32,309 bases of DNA from Fidelibacterota bacterium UBA2125 (GTDB lineage Bacteria > Fidelibacterota > Marinisomatia > Marinisomatales > S15-B10), in the NCBI GenBank assembly GCA_002329125.1, contig DCXX01000014.1, positions 1 to 32,309 of the forward strand, in the 5' to 3' direction. Both the position numbers and the translations under genes were made by a program. A model generated the notes under the pieces. The model saw nothing but the letters and a program-made list of their open reading frames with translations. It was not told where the DNA came from and did no database searches. Positions 1 through 8,245 of the stretch are shown one piece after another. Within the stretch, counting starts at the first letter, position 1; every line of letters begins with the position of its first letter.

Positions 1-162
1 ACCGGTATACCTCACCATGAACATTTGCCCAACCTTTTCTTCAATATTTAAGTCACTTAAGGTAGATTCTTCAAGTTCTACTTTAAGAGTTGGAGAAGGC
101 GGCGTACAGTACCAGAGAGTAGTTAGCATGACTCCCAATACCAGATGTTTTGCACTATTCAT
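1..162 (-). CDS. GH3-family glycosidase (beta-N-acetylhexosaminidase-like) lipoprotein, N-terminal part only
   Basis: The minus strand reads open from an ATG at 162 to the window edge, giving 54 codons; the rest lies outside. Residues 1-19 form a short hydrophobic leader ending in a cysteine (TTLWYC), an atypical lipobox, so an envelope lipoprotein is likely. After a linker, residues from about 39 read LNIEEKVGQMFMVRYTG. This matches the usual opening of glycoside hydrolase family 3 proteins, which includes NagZ-type beta-N-acetylglucosaminidases that trim muropeptides. The start is preceded by AAAGGA, and the first bases overlap the end of alr by 8 nt, so the two are probably cotranslated. 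Catalytic residues are not in the window, so the substrate cannot be judged; another GH3 specificity is possible. Confidence 0.75.
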   Translation of the reverse strand, partial: MNSAKHLVLGVMLTTLWYCTPPSPTLKVELEESTLSDLNIEEKVGQMFMVRYTG

Positions 163-1264
163 TCAGATATATCCTTTCGACTCTTTTACCGCTCATAGCC
201 GTGAAAAGTGTGTATGGATTTAGCCCGATATCTTTACTGATTTCTTCAACTGGAATGGCATTTTCATCATCTTTTCCCCAGATCAAAACGGTGTCGCCTT
301 CGGAAGGTTCACTATCTCCAAAGTCCACCATGAACTGATCCATGCATATCCGACCTGCAATTTTATACCGGCCTCCTTTCCAGCCAACGAATCCCCGCTC
401 GAACCATGGTCTTGGCATACCGTCAGCAAATCCCACTTGAACCACCCCCAGCTTGATGTCGGTTTCCGGACGATAAAGGGCACCATAGCTAATTGGTGTT
501 CCTGCTTCCACACTTCTGACGAGAACAATCTTACCTTTGAAATTCATTACAGGTTCAATTGAAAGAGGGTTGATCATCTCTTCGGAAGGTTTTGCACCGT
601 AAAATAGCATCCCCACGCGCACCATATTGTAGAAAGAATCAGGCATATTAACCAATGCACCACTGTTAGCAATATGTATCCAATTGGGCGAGCAGATTCC
701 CCTGATTTGATCTACTGAATCCTCAAATAATGTTTTCTGTTCGTAGGCAAATGATAAATCCCCTTCATCAGAAGTGGAGAGGTGGGTATAAATACCTTCA
801 GGTTGATGACCAGATTTGTCCAAAATCCGGTCGGTAACAGATGCAATTTCATCATGGGGTATTCCCAGCCTGGTCATACCTGTATCAACTTTAATATGAT
901 ACTTTGGTAAAGGTCCTCCCTTCTTGGATATTTCCTCAAATAAATCAAGATCTCCAAACCATGAAACATTAACAGTGATTGCATGTTCTACAGCAAGAGG
1001 AACAGCCTCACGGGTAAGACGCTCAAACATAATAATCTCACCCTTGATAGCGGCATTCCTCAGTTCCAACGCTTCGCCAATAGAAAATACTCCAAAATAG
1101 TTTACACCCACTTTTTCAAGTGCCTGGGAAACAGGAACAGCACCGTGACCGTACCCGTCGGCCTTTACAACCGCCAGCACCTCCGCATTACCAACACGAT
1201 CTTTTATGAGTCTATAATTATGAACAAGGCGACCGAGATTTATTTCGACAATAGGATTAGCCAT
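155..1264 (-). CDS. alr: Alanine racemase
   Basis: PLP-dependent fold-type III enzyme that interconverts L- and D-alanine in the cytoplasm, supplying D-Ala for peptidoglycan. From the chosen start the protein has 369 residues, normal for the family. The PLP lysine is K34 in AVVKADGYGHG, and the second catalytic residue fits Y260 in PISYGALY. The C-terminal beta-barrel signature GRICMDQFMVDFGD follows at about 305. The frame stays open for 34 codons upstream, but those lie inside the kinase gene and resemble nothing in Alr. The ATG at 1264 (MANPIVEINLG) matches normal Alr N-termini and gives an 8-nt overlap with the kinase stop. It sits between an amino-sugar kinase and a GH3 lipoprotein, which suggests cell-wall turnover. 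Confidence 0.96.
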   Translation of the reverse strand: MANPIVEINLGRLVHNYRLIKDRVGNAEVLAVVKADGYGHGAVPVSQALEKVGVNYFGVFSIGEALELRNAAIKGEIIMFERLTREAVPLAVEHAITVNVSWFGDLDLFEEISKKGGPLPKYHIKVDTGMTRLGIPHDEIASVTDRILDKSGHQPEGIYTHLSTSDEGDLSFAYEQKTLFEDSVDQIRGICSPNWIHIANSGALVNMPDSFYNMVRVGMLFYGAKPSEEMINPLSIEPVMNFKGKIVLVRSVEAGTPISYGALYRPETDIKLGVVQVGFADGMPRPWFERGFVGWKGGRYKIAGRICMDQFMVDFGDSEPSEGDTVLIWGKDDENAIPVEEISKDIGLNPYTLFTAMSGKRVERIYLNE

Positions 1265-2198
1265 TTGAGACCGTGAACTTAAGTAATTCTTCCGGTTCCG
1301 CCGCAGCGCCCGCCGCGACCAGTCCACCAAATACAGCCGGAAAATCAGCCTTCCTCCAACCATCAAATTCTAGCCTGTTCATGAGCATCGTTCTATAGAA
1401 ATGTGATTCTGTGATGACAGAACCGTGAAGGCCCAAATCACCGGAGAAGTCAATCTTTTCAATTAGCTCATCCACCAACTCCCGGAGTCCTTCGACGCCT
1501 GAGGCAACTATTTGACTGGCAATGAAATTCCCATTCTCAGCTAGCTTAAAGATCTCAGGTGTAAGGCCCGCCACAATTGACACACCTTCACCACCAGACG
1601 CCTTTTCAAGGGCCTCTTCAAAACTGCTGACTCCGAAATAATCTGTCACTAATTGTCTCAATTCGACAATCTCATCATCATTAGAGCGGTCAGCGGCGAT
1701 GAGTTCAGTCAGAAGAGACTTTCCGAACCAATAGCCACCTCCTACATCCCCGCTTTGAAAACCAAAACCTCCAGCTCTCATCAATTTCCCATTCTTGTCT
1801 TCCCCGACCGCGATGGAACCGGTTCCTACAATGAGTGTCATACCAGGCCCTTCTCCCCAGATTGTTCTGTGTGCCAGTTCGGCATCAGAGATCAGTTGCA
1901 AAGACGCTTGAGGAAAAAGTACTTCACAGGTTTGTTTCAAAGTGGGCCGATATTTCGGGTGACTTATCCCCGCCATGCCCACAACACAGGTTTCAACATT
2001 TATTGCTTCTACATCAGTTTCAGAGAGTACTTTCTGCATTAGCTTTCTCAGCCTCTTAATGCCATCATCACCGTAAACATTGGGATTGGTTCCGCCTCCC
2101 CTCTTCAATAGTGCGGTTTTTAATGGTATATTTGCCAGAAGAACATCTGTTGAGCTGCCACCTCCATCAGCGGAGACAACCCAGTCGTCAGCCACCAT
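1257..2198 (-). CDS. BadF/BadG/BcrA-type sugar kinase (N-acetylglucosamine or N-acetylmuramic acid kinase-like)
   Basis: A 313-residue ASKHA-fold kinase. The phosphate-1 motif is ADGGGSSTD (10-18), the phosphate-2 motif is VGTGSIA (124-130), a candidate catalytic aspartate is D105 in ISDAELAH, and a glycine-rich GDVGGGYWFG follows at 150-159. This layout is that of the eukaryotic NAGK / BadF-BcrA group. Bacterial members phosphorylate GlcNAc, MurNAc (MurK) or glucosamine during amino-sugar recycling. Here the neighbours are alr and a GH3 hexosaminidase-like lipoprotein, so I infer a cell-wall sugar kinase; sequence alone does not choose between GlcNAc and MurNAc. The start ATG at 2198 has a strong GGAGG just upstream, inside the end of the preceding gene, which it overlaps by 11 nt. 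Confidence 0.85.
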   Translation of the reverse strand: MVADDWVVSADGGGSSTDVLLANIPLKTALLKRGGGTNPNVYGDDGIKRLRKLMQKVLSETDVEAINVETCVVGMAGISHPKYRPTLKQTCEVLFPQASLQLISDAELAHRTIWGEGPGMTLIVGTGSIAVGEDKNGKLMRAGGFGFQSGDVGGGYWFGKSLLTELIAADRSNDDEIVELRQLVTDYFGVSSFEEALEKASGGEGVSIVAGLTPEIFKLAENGNFIASQIVASGVEGLRELVDELIEKIDFSGDLGLHGSVITESHFYRTMLMNRLEFDGWRKADFPAVFGGLVAAGAAAEPEELLKFTVSNG

Positions 2199-2652
2199 AC
2201 TCCTCCATCAGAAACTGTTTCAAAGCCACAAAACTGTCAAATTCACCTTCGCAGCAACCGAGAATCCAGGAGCTCACATCTTCAAAAGACATATTCATTA
2301 CTAGATAAACAGGAATCCCCATGCGATGGGCCAAGGTTACTTCTCCATGGGTTCCTCCACCCTTCAGAACAGTTTCGTCCCAATAACAAATAACATAATC
2401 GATTTCATTGTCAATGGCATCCAGATCCCGCTTGATCAGTTTCCTCACAGCCAACTTGAATTTGGCGCGCTGATTAAAACGCCAGCTCCGGAAATTTTCA
2501 ACCTCTTCGGCAGTCAGTGTTTCATTCTGTATCTCAACAGGATTAAAGACGGTGTGACCCAGCTGATTGTTCAGCCATGCGGTCATCTCATCTCGCCAGG
2601 CTCGGCCCAACTCCGGGGCATTTTCCATCCCGCCGGACAGGTAAGCTTTCAT
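2188..2652 (-). CDS. Nucleoside 2-deoxyribosyltransferase-like protein
   Basis: A 154-residue soluble protein with the small Rossmann-like layout of nucleoside 2-deoxyribosyltransferases and related N-glycosidases. The N-terminal strand and loop AYLSGGME (3-10) match the substrate loop. A segment with several aspartates, RDLDAIDNEIDYVICYWDE, is followed by KGGGTHGEVTLAHRMGIPVYLV, in which E104 of GTHGE is placed like the family's catalytic glutamate. Known relatives transfer deoxyribose between bases or hydrolyse (deoxy)nucleoside monophosphates. The real substrate is unknown here. It overlaps the ABC permease gene by 4 nt and the kinase gene by 11 nt, so it belongs to the same transcript, but no shared pathway is obvious. 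Confidence 0.7.
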   Translation of the reverse strand: MKAYLSGGMENAPELGRAWRDEMTAWLNNQLGHTVFNPVEIQNETLTAEEVENFRSWRFNQRAKFKLAVRKLIKRDLDAIDNEIDYVICYWDETVLKGGGTHGEVTLAHRMGIPVYLVMNMSFEDVSSWILGCCEGEFDSFVALKQFLMEEYGG

Positions 2653-3401
2653 TCAGTGGAAACGCGGGGGAACAGGAAACTGTTAACGACAGTCCAGAGA
2701 GCTATTGTTCCTAATACTACAAGGATTAGGACCGGAGAAGAGTCCTGATTCAACAGCAGATCTCGGCCCATCTCGACAAGGATGGAGGTAGGGAGAACAT
2801 GAAGCAACGGCTGAATCGCTGTTGGAAAAACATTAAGAGGAACAAACCACTCCGAACAGAAGCCGAGACTGAGAAGAAGAAGAAGAATTGCAATCTGGCT
2901 TGCAACGGCATCGCGGGCGAGAATTCCCAGAGTTAAACCTACCATGCCACCCAATAAAACAGCGAGAGCAATGAGGAAAAGGAACAGCAGCTGTCCAAAA
3001 AATGGGTAGCCGTAGCCGAGAAGAGTCTGGAGAATTCCCAGCGCCAGAAGCGACCTGATGATTCCCTCAGGCAACATTGAAAACATGAGGCTCATAACAG
3101 TTGATGTCGGTGTGTGAGGCGAAGCATAAATTGAACAAAAGAAACCGTTGATGCCTCTGTTATGAAAAAGATCATGAAAGAGAGCAATCAGAGCACCAGC
3201 AAATGCCACCATCAGAACTATTCCCGGAATCAACCAACCGAGCTGAGGGACACCTTGCAGCTTTGGTATACCTCCCGACAATCCAAAACCGAGAGTGATA
3301 TATATGCCAATGGGTAGAAGCAAAGCCAGTGACAGTTCACCAATCCATCTGTGCCTGAGTTGGGCTAACCGGCGGTTCAGAAATGCCATAAAAAGGGTCA
3401 A
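2649..3401 (-). CDS. ABC-2 type transporter permease
   Basis: A 250-residue integral membrane protein with about six hydrophobic segments (roughly residues 20-40, 50-75, 105-130, 132-158, 165-190 and 222-243). This fits the permease half of an ABC-2 type exporter. The central EGIIRSLLALG region resembles the coupling-helix area of such permeases. The start is probably TTG at 3401: a GAGGAG motif lies 8 nt upstream and the TTGA overlaps the stop of the ATPase gene. The next ATG, codon 5, has no well-placed ribosome site. It pairs with the ATPase encoded just upstream. The cargo is unknown; lipid, drug, polysaccharide or haem-type export cannot be separated from sequence. Confidence 0.8.
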   Translation of the reverse strand: MTLFMAFLNRRLAQLRHRWIGELSLALLLPIGIYITLGFGLSGGIPKLQGVPQLGWLIPGIVLMVAFAGALIALFHDLFHNRGINGFFCSIYASPHTPTSTVMSLMFSMLPEGIIRSLLALGILQTLLGYGYPFFGQLLFLFLIALAVLLGGMVGLTLGILARDAVASQIAILLLLLSLGFCSEWFVPLNVFPTAIQPLLHVLPTSILVEMGRDLLLNQDSSPVLILVVLGTIALWTVVNSFLFPRVSTE

Positions 3402-4321
3402 CGGATCGGCTCCTCGGTAGAAGTCATAATAAGCGTTTCAAGACCAACTTTATCAGCAGCATAGTCCACAAGTTCTTCCTGGATAGCCAGTTTCATAATG
3501 TCAAAAAAGACTTCCCGCTCCCTGGCATAAAAATCGAACACCTCTCCCACCTGGGATGGACTGACTACAGTGGTCACTTTACTCATGTTATCATAAAGCT
3601 CTTTAGACAACTTTTTGAAGTGTATCTGGAAATGGAACAGTTCCCCGGCATTCTCAAGAAGTCGATCAAGTTTACCATCTAGAGCCACTTTACCGTGGTC
3701 CATGATAACCAACCTGTCATGTACACGTTCAGCTTCACGAATGGACTGTGTGGTATAAATGATTGTTTTACTACCTCGCATCTCCTGTAGAAAATCCCAC
3801 ACTTCGTACTGAGCGCGGAGATCCAATGAGGCAGTTGGTTCTTCAATTAGAAGAACATGGGGATCCGGAAGGAAAGTTCTGGCAAGGAGTGCTCGCTTCT
3901 GGTAGCCTGATGAAAGTGTATGAGGGAAATCGTGAATGAATTCACGAAAACCGAGGCGGTCAGATAGAGAAGCAATCCGGCTATTCAACAATTGAGGGGC
4001 CATGAGGTACAGCCGGCCGTGAAATTGTAAATTTTCGAAAATGGTAAGTTGGGAATCGAAGTTGGCCCGTTGCGGCATATACCCCACTACGCTGGCCGTT
4101 TCAATCCTTCGAAGCTGCACATCTTTCCCATCAATGAACACAGAACCGTACTCAGGCTTGGAGAATCCGGCAATGGTTTTCAACAGAGCACTCTTACCAG
4201 AGTCGTTTGGACCCACCACAGCCATGATAGAACCACGTTCGATACCAAAAGAAAGACCCGCAAGAACGGACCGACCGTTTAGAACCTTACCGACTTTTTT
4301 TAGAGATACAGAGGCTTCCAT
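3398..4321 (-). CDS. ABC transporter ATP-binding protein with altered motifs
   Basis: A 307-residue ABC ATPase partner of the following permease. The Walker A loop is GPNDSGKS (37-44), the Q-loop is YMPQ (Q84), the signature is LSSGYQ (136-141, usually LSGGQ) and Walker B is VLLIEEP (156-162). E160 stands where the usual Walker B aspartate is, and E161 is the catalytic glutamate. The switch position reads YTTQSIREAE, with Q192 instead of histidine. About 100 residues follow the nucleotide-binding domain, ending in a region rich in charged and hydrophobic residues of unclear role. It starts 3 nt after polA and overlaps the permease by 4 nt. The family call is firm; normal ATPase activity is not certain given the substitutions. 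Confidence 0.88.
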   Translation of the reverse strand: MEASVSLKKVGKVLNGRSVLAGLSFGIERGSIMAVVGPNDSGKSALLKTIAGFSKPEYGSVFIDGKDVQLRRIETASVVGYMPQRANFDSQLTIFENLQFHGRLYLMAPQLLNSRIASLSDRLGFREFIHDFPHTLSSGYQKRALLARTFLPDPHVLLIEEPTASLDLRAQYEVWDFLQEMRGSKTIIYTTQSIREAERVHDRLVIMDHGKVALDGKLDRLLENAGELFHFQIHFKKLSKELYDNMSKVTTVVSPSQVGEVFDFYAREREVFFDIMKLAIQEELVDYAADKVGLETLIMTSTEEPIR

Positions 4322-4324
4322 AAC

Positions 4325-7057
4325 TCAGTGTGCATGATACCAAGATTCACCGACGCCCCATTCTACCACCACCGGCACATCTAACGGTAAAGCATTTTCC
4401 ATTTCTGACAACACTAGATCCTTAACATCATCTATCTCTTCATTAGGCACTTCAAACAGAAGTTCATCATGAATCTGAAGAATCATCTTTGTTTTAAAAT
4501 TTTGTTCACGGAGCTTACCGTCAATATTGATCATAGCCAATTTAATCATTTCGGCGGCAGTCCCCTGAATAGGCATGTTAACGGTTGCTCGCTCAGCTGC
4601 ACTTCGAACCCGTTGGTTACTGTCTACAATATCATGACAGTAACGCCGCCTCCCCAGTATAGTCTTGACATACTTCTCTTTTCTCGCAAACGCCAATATC
4701 TCGTCAATGAACTGTTTAATACCGGCATACCGCTCAAAATATGTATCGATAATCTTTTTTGATTCATTCATAGGTATTCCCAGTTCCTGGGAAAGCCGGA
4801 AGGGACCGGCACCGTACATAACGCCAAAGTTGACTATCTTGGCAGTGCGCCGCATCTCAGATAAAACATCATCCACAGGAACACCGTAAATATTTGCGGC
4901 AGTGTGCGCATGGATGTCTTCACCATTTTCAAAAGCAGCGCGTAGCATCTCATCTCCACTGAGATGTGCCATAACGCGGAGCTCTATCTGTGAATAGTCA
5001 GCTGAAAAAAGTGTCCAACCTTTCTCTTGAGGGCGAAATGCTTTCCTTATCTCCCGACCTTCTTCAGTTCGGATAGGAATATTCTGGAAGTTGGGATTGC
5101 TGCTTGAAAGACGGCCAGTTGCAGCGACGGTCTGGTTAAATGACGAGTGGATTCGTCCAGTCTCAGGATGAATCATTTCTGGTATGGCATCTACATAGGT
5201 AGATTTCAATTTCTGGAACTTTCGGTAATCTAGAATTTTTTCTGGAAGAGGGTGCTGAGTTTTAAGTGACTCCAAAACATTTACATCTGTAGACCTTTTT
5301 CGAACTTGGGGAAGAGCCAGGTCATCAAACAAAACCGTGGCTAACTGTTGAGGGGAGTTGATGTTGAATTCAGTCCCCGCAAGATTGTATATCTCGGTTG
5401 AAAAACTGTCCAGGTGTCCCTCCATCCATTGAGACATCTCCCACATTATTTTCTGATCCACATATACGCCGTGATACTCCATATTAACCAGCGTCGGCAA
5501 AAGAGGTGCTTCAACATCAGTGTAAATCTTTCCAAGCGACACCTCTTCCAATTTTTCCTTAAAAATTGGAACCAACTGAAGACAGACATCGGCATCTTCA
5601 GCAGCATAGAAAGATATATCTTCCAAAGAAACTTCATCCATCCTTTTCTGACCTTTGCCTGAACCGATAAGCTCTGTGATGGGCTGCATGGTGTAACGCA
5701 AATGTTCCTGGCTAAGGTAATCCAGTTTGTAGGAATGGGCTTCTGGACGGATGAGGTGAGCTGCAATCATGGTGTCAAATTGCACTCCCTTAACCTCGAT
5801 GCCATGACGCTTCATAATCAGCATATCATACTTAATATTTTGACCGCACTTACTAAGAGATATATCTTCAAGGATGGGCTTGAGTTCGGCCAACACAGTT
5901 AACAGATCGTCATTACCACCAAAAAGTGGTTTTTCTTTTTCAGGAAATAAAACAGGCAGATACCAACCGGCATCAGGCTTAACAGCAAAACTAAAACCGA
6001 CAATCTCGGCACGCATGGGATCGGTGCTGGTAGATTCCACATCAAAGGAAATCAGCTCGGCACCTTTAAGTGTTTTGACCAAAGTTTTAAGTTCCTTCGA
6101 ACTTTCCACTGTGACAAAATCTTTCTCAACCTCTTCCACCATCTTGATATTCTCTTCACCCCTGAAGGCATCCAGCTGACTTTGAAGTCGGAAAAACTCC
6201 AGCTCCTGAAATAGCTGATCCATAGTCTCAAAATCGAACCGACCTAATTCCATCTCTTCCAATTCGATGGGTAGATCAAGATCCGTTTTTATGGTGACAA
6301 GTTCTCGCGACAGGTGCGCATCATCTACGCCTTGCGTCAACCCTTCCCGAACACGTTTATTCTTCACTTCTCCAGCATGTTTAAGGATATTTTCGAAAGA
6401 GCCATATTCCTGTAATAGTTTCACAGCTGTTTTCTGACCCACTCCCTGGACGCCAGGTACATTATCAGAACTGTCTCCCATGAGTCCTAGCAAATCTATT
6501 ATTCGTTCCGGCGGCACACCCCACTTCTCTTCCACCTCCAAAGGACCATAGATAATTGACTCGCCACTCTTACCAGGTGCATGCATAAGAATCTGATCAG
6601 TGATAAGCTGCATAAAATCTTTGTCGCCACTAATGATACGGCACTCCAAACCAGCAGCTCGTGCCTTCATCGCCAGCGTGCCGATAATGTCATCAGCTTC
6701 ATAACCTGCCATCTCCAGTCGGGAAATATTCATGGCTTCAATCAATTTCCACATATAGGGGAGTTGTTCTCGAAGTTCATCCGGCATCTTTTCCCGGGTA
6801 GCTTTGTATTCCGGATACATCTTATGACGAAATGTTTTCTCTTTGCCATCGAAGACGGCTGCAAGGTAATCTGGAGATTCATCTCTCAACAGTTTAAACA
6901 GAGAGTTAATGAACCCAAAAAGAGCGCTGGTGTGTCGGCCATCGGAAGTGATTAGAGGACTTCTAATCATGGCAAAATGAGCCCGATAAACCATGGCATA
7001 ACCATCTATGAGGAAGAGCCGCTTCTTTCTGGACGAAGGCACGGGATAAGTTATCAC
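4325..7057 (-). CDS. polA: DNA polymerase I (5' nuclease, proofreading exonuclease and polymerase)
   Basis: A 910-residue full-length PolA for Okazaki fragment processing and repair. Residues 1-290 are the 5'-3' nuclease domain, with FLIDGYAMVYRAHF, AGYEADDIIGT and GLMGDSSDNVPG. The 3'-5' exonuclease is intact: D339 and E341 in FDVES, then CGQNIKYD and YAAEDAD, so proofreading is expected. The polymerase domain has motif A with D687 (DYSQIELR), motif B RRTAKIVNFGVMYG and motif C HDELLF with D864. The phenylalanine in NFG is the residue type that disfavours dideoxynucleotides. The start is a GTG at 7057 or possibly at 7042; neither has a clear ribosome site and no ATG fits. It leads the left block. 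Confidence 0.98.
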   Translation of the reverse strand: MITYPVPSSRKKRLFLIDGYAMVYRAHFAMIRSPLITSDGRHTSALFGFINSLFKLLRDESPDYLAAVFDGKEKTFRHKMYPEYKATREKMPDELREQLPYMWKLIEAMNISRLEMAGYEADDIIGTLAMKARAAGLECRIISGDKDFMQLITDQILMHAPGKSGESIIYGPLEVEEKWGVPPERIIDLLGLMGDSSDNVPGVQGVGQKTAVKLLQEYGSFENILKHAGEVKNKRVREGLTQGVDDAHLSRELVTIKTDLDLPIELEEMELGRFDFETMDQLFQELEFFRLQSQLDAFRGEENIKMVEEVEKDFVTVESSKELKTLVKTLKGAELISFDVESTSTDPMRAEIVGFSFAVKPDAGWYLPVLFPEKEKPLFGGNDDLLTVLAELKPILEDISLSKCGQNIKYDMLIMKRHGIEVKGVQFDTMIAAHLIRPEAHSYKLDYLSQEHLRYTMQPITELIGSGKGQKRMDEVSLEDISFYAAEDADVCLQLVPIFKEKLEEVSLGKIYTDVEAPLLPTLVNMEYHGVYVDQKIMWEMSQWMEGHLDSFSTEIYNLAGTEFNINSPQQLATVLFDDLALPQVRKRSTDVNVLESLKTQHPLPEKILDYRKFQKLKSTYVDAIPEMIHPETGRIHSSFNQTVAATGRLSSSNPNFQNIPIRTEEGREIRKAFRPQEKGWTLFSADYSQIELRVMAHLSGDEMLRAAFENGEDIHAHTAANIYGVPVDDVLSEMRRTAKIVNFGVMYGAGPFRLSQELGIPMNESKKIIDTYFERYAGIKQFIDEILAFARKEKYVKTILGRRRYCHDIVDSNQRVRSAAERATVNMPIQGTAAEMIKLAMINIDGKLREQNFKTKMILQIHDELLFEVPNEEIDDVKDLVLSEMENALPLDVPVVVEWGVGESWYHAH

Positions 7058-7182
7058 GGGCGGGCGGCAGGCATCAATTGAATTCTAGGAAGATCCCGAA
7101 TGTCAATTAATCAGTAGCCTAACACCTCTCACATCGCTTAATATCTGTATCTTTCACTTTTTCAAAAAGGACAAACAAACTG
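7058..7182. promoter_or_regulatory. Divergent intergenic region between polA and the aldo/keto reductase gene
   Basis: This 125-bp A+T-rich gap must carry the promoters for polA (minus) and the reductase (plus). On the minus strand a TTGACA is seen at 7101-7106, but a good -10 at normal spacing is not clear; TTCAAT at 18 nt is the best. On the plus strand a TAATAT lies at 7139-7144 without a convincing -35. A short palindrome TCAATTGA is at 7074-7081. The exact promoters are uncertain. Confidence 0.4.
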
Positions 7183-8175
7183 ATGGAATACAGATTGTTA
7201 GGTAACACTGGTATTAAAGTGTCTCAGCTATGTCTGGGTACAATGACTTTTGGCGGTCCCGCCGATGAAAAAGAATCGGCCAAAATGTTCAACCAGAGTC
7301 GGGACGCAGGAATCAATTTTTTCGACTGTGCTAACGTCTACGAAAAAGGACGCTCAGAGGAAATCCTAGGTAAACTTATTGCCAACTGTCGGGAAGAAGT
7401 GGTCATTACGAGTAAAGTCTATTTTCCCACCGGTGAATATGTGAACGCACGAGGCGCCACACGAAAACATATGAAGACCGCTGTGGAAGCTAGCCTCAAC
7501 CGTCTTGGCACTGATTACATCGATATTTATTTCATACACCGTTTCGATGATCTCACTCCACTGGAAGAAACTCTCCGGGCACTGGATGATCTGGTTCAGG
7601 CAGGAAAATTGCTATATCTGGGTGCCAGCAATTTTGCTGCCTGGCAAGTGGCCAAAGCGTTAGGAATTTCAGCCAGACATAATTGGAACAGGTTCGAGTG
7701 CATTCAACCCATGTATAATCTTGTGAAACGGCAAGCAGAAGTGGAGATGCTCCCCATGGCTCATTCTGAAAATGTGGGCGTCATCAGCTATTCTCCACTG
7801 GGTGGTGGTCTATTGACTGGAAAATACACCAAAAGTCAAAAACCCAGTGAAGGACGTCTGCTGGAGAATAAAATGTATGAGGAGCGCTATGGTGATCCCC
7901 AACTGTACAGTGTAGCTGAGGCTTTTGCTGACTTCGCTCATAAACAGGATGTCTCGCCTGTTTCTTTGGCGGTGGCTTGGGTCGGTGCTCACAAAGCCAT
8001 CACAGCACCCATCATTGGTGGCAGAAATGTCCAACAGTTGGAACCGTCTCTTCAATCTGTAGAAATTGAAATGACCGATGAACTCCGAGCCGAGATATCA
8101 GCCCTTTCGCCTAAACCACCTCCTGCAACAGACCGGAACGAAGAGGCAACAGAGCACAATTACGGTGTGAGGTAG
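7183..8175 (+). CDS. Aldo/keto reductase
   Basis: A 330-residue NAD(P)H-dependent TIM-barrel oxidoreductase, the usual length. The catalytic tetrad is visible: D48 and Y53 in FDCANVYEKG, K78 in ITSKVYF and H119 in YFIHRFD. The start region MEYRLLGNTGIKVSQLCLGTMTFGG and the late GGRNVQQLE segment (cofactor binding) are typical of the subgroup related to potassium-channel beta subunits and YajO-like reductases. The substrate is probably an aldehyde or ketone but cannot be named. The ATG has an AAAAAGG about 12 nt upstream, a weak spacing. It is the first gene of a short plus-strand stretch and is separated by 70 nt from the fusion gene, so cotranscription is possible. Confidence 0.95.
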   Translation: MEYRLLGNTGIKVSQLCLGTMTFGGPADEKESAKMFNQSRDAGINFFDCANVYEKGRSEEILGKLIANCREEVVITSKVYFPTGEYVNARGATRKHMKTAVEASLNRLGTDYIDIYFIHRFDDLTPLEETLRALDDLVQAGKLLYLGASNFAAWQVAKALGISARHNWNRFECIQPMYNLVKRQAEVEMLPMAHSENVGVISYSPLGGGLLTGKYTKSQKPSEGRLLENKMYEERYGDPQLYSVAEAFADFAHKQDVSPVSLAVAWVGAHKAITAPIIGGRNVQQLEPSLQSVEIEMTDELRAEISALSPKPPPATDRNEEATEHNYGVR

Positions 8176-8245
8176 TCAGTCAGACTCTCGTAAGGCTGTC
8201 GCATTTTTTCAGGTATTCCGGTTTTGTCAATAAATTGAATAGTTC

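Noticed and set aside
1265..1366. 34-codon N-terminal extension of the alanine racemase frame
   Set aside because: It lies entirely within the sugar kinase gene and reads as basic, unmatched sequence (RRALRRNRKN); the ATG at 1264 gives a normal Alr start.
7101..7106. Perfect TTGACA on the minus strand before polA as a definite promoter
   Set aside because: No good -10 at 16-18 nt; the TAGAAT nearby is only 13 nt away, so I keep it as tentative within the intergenic entry.
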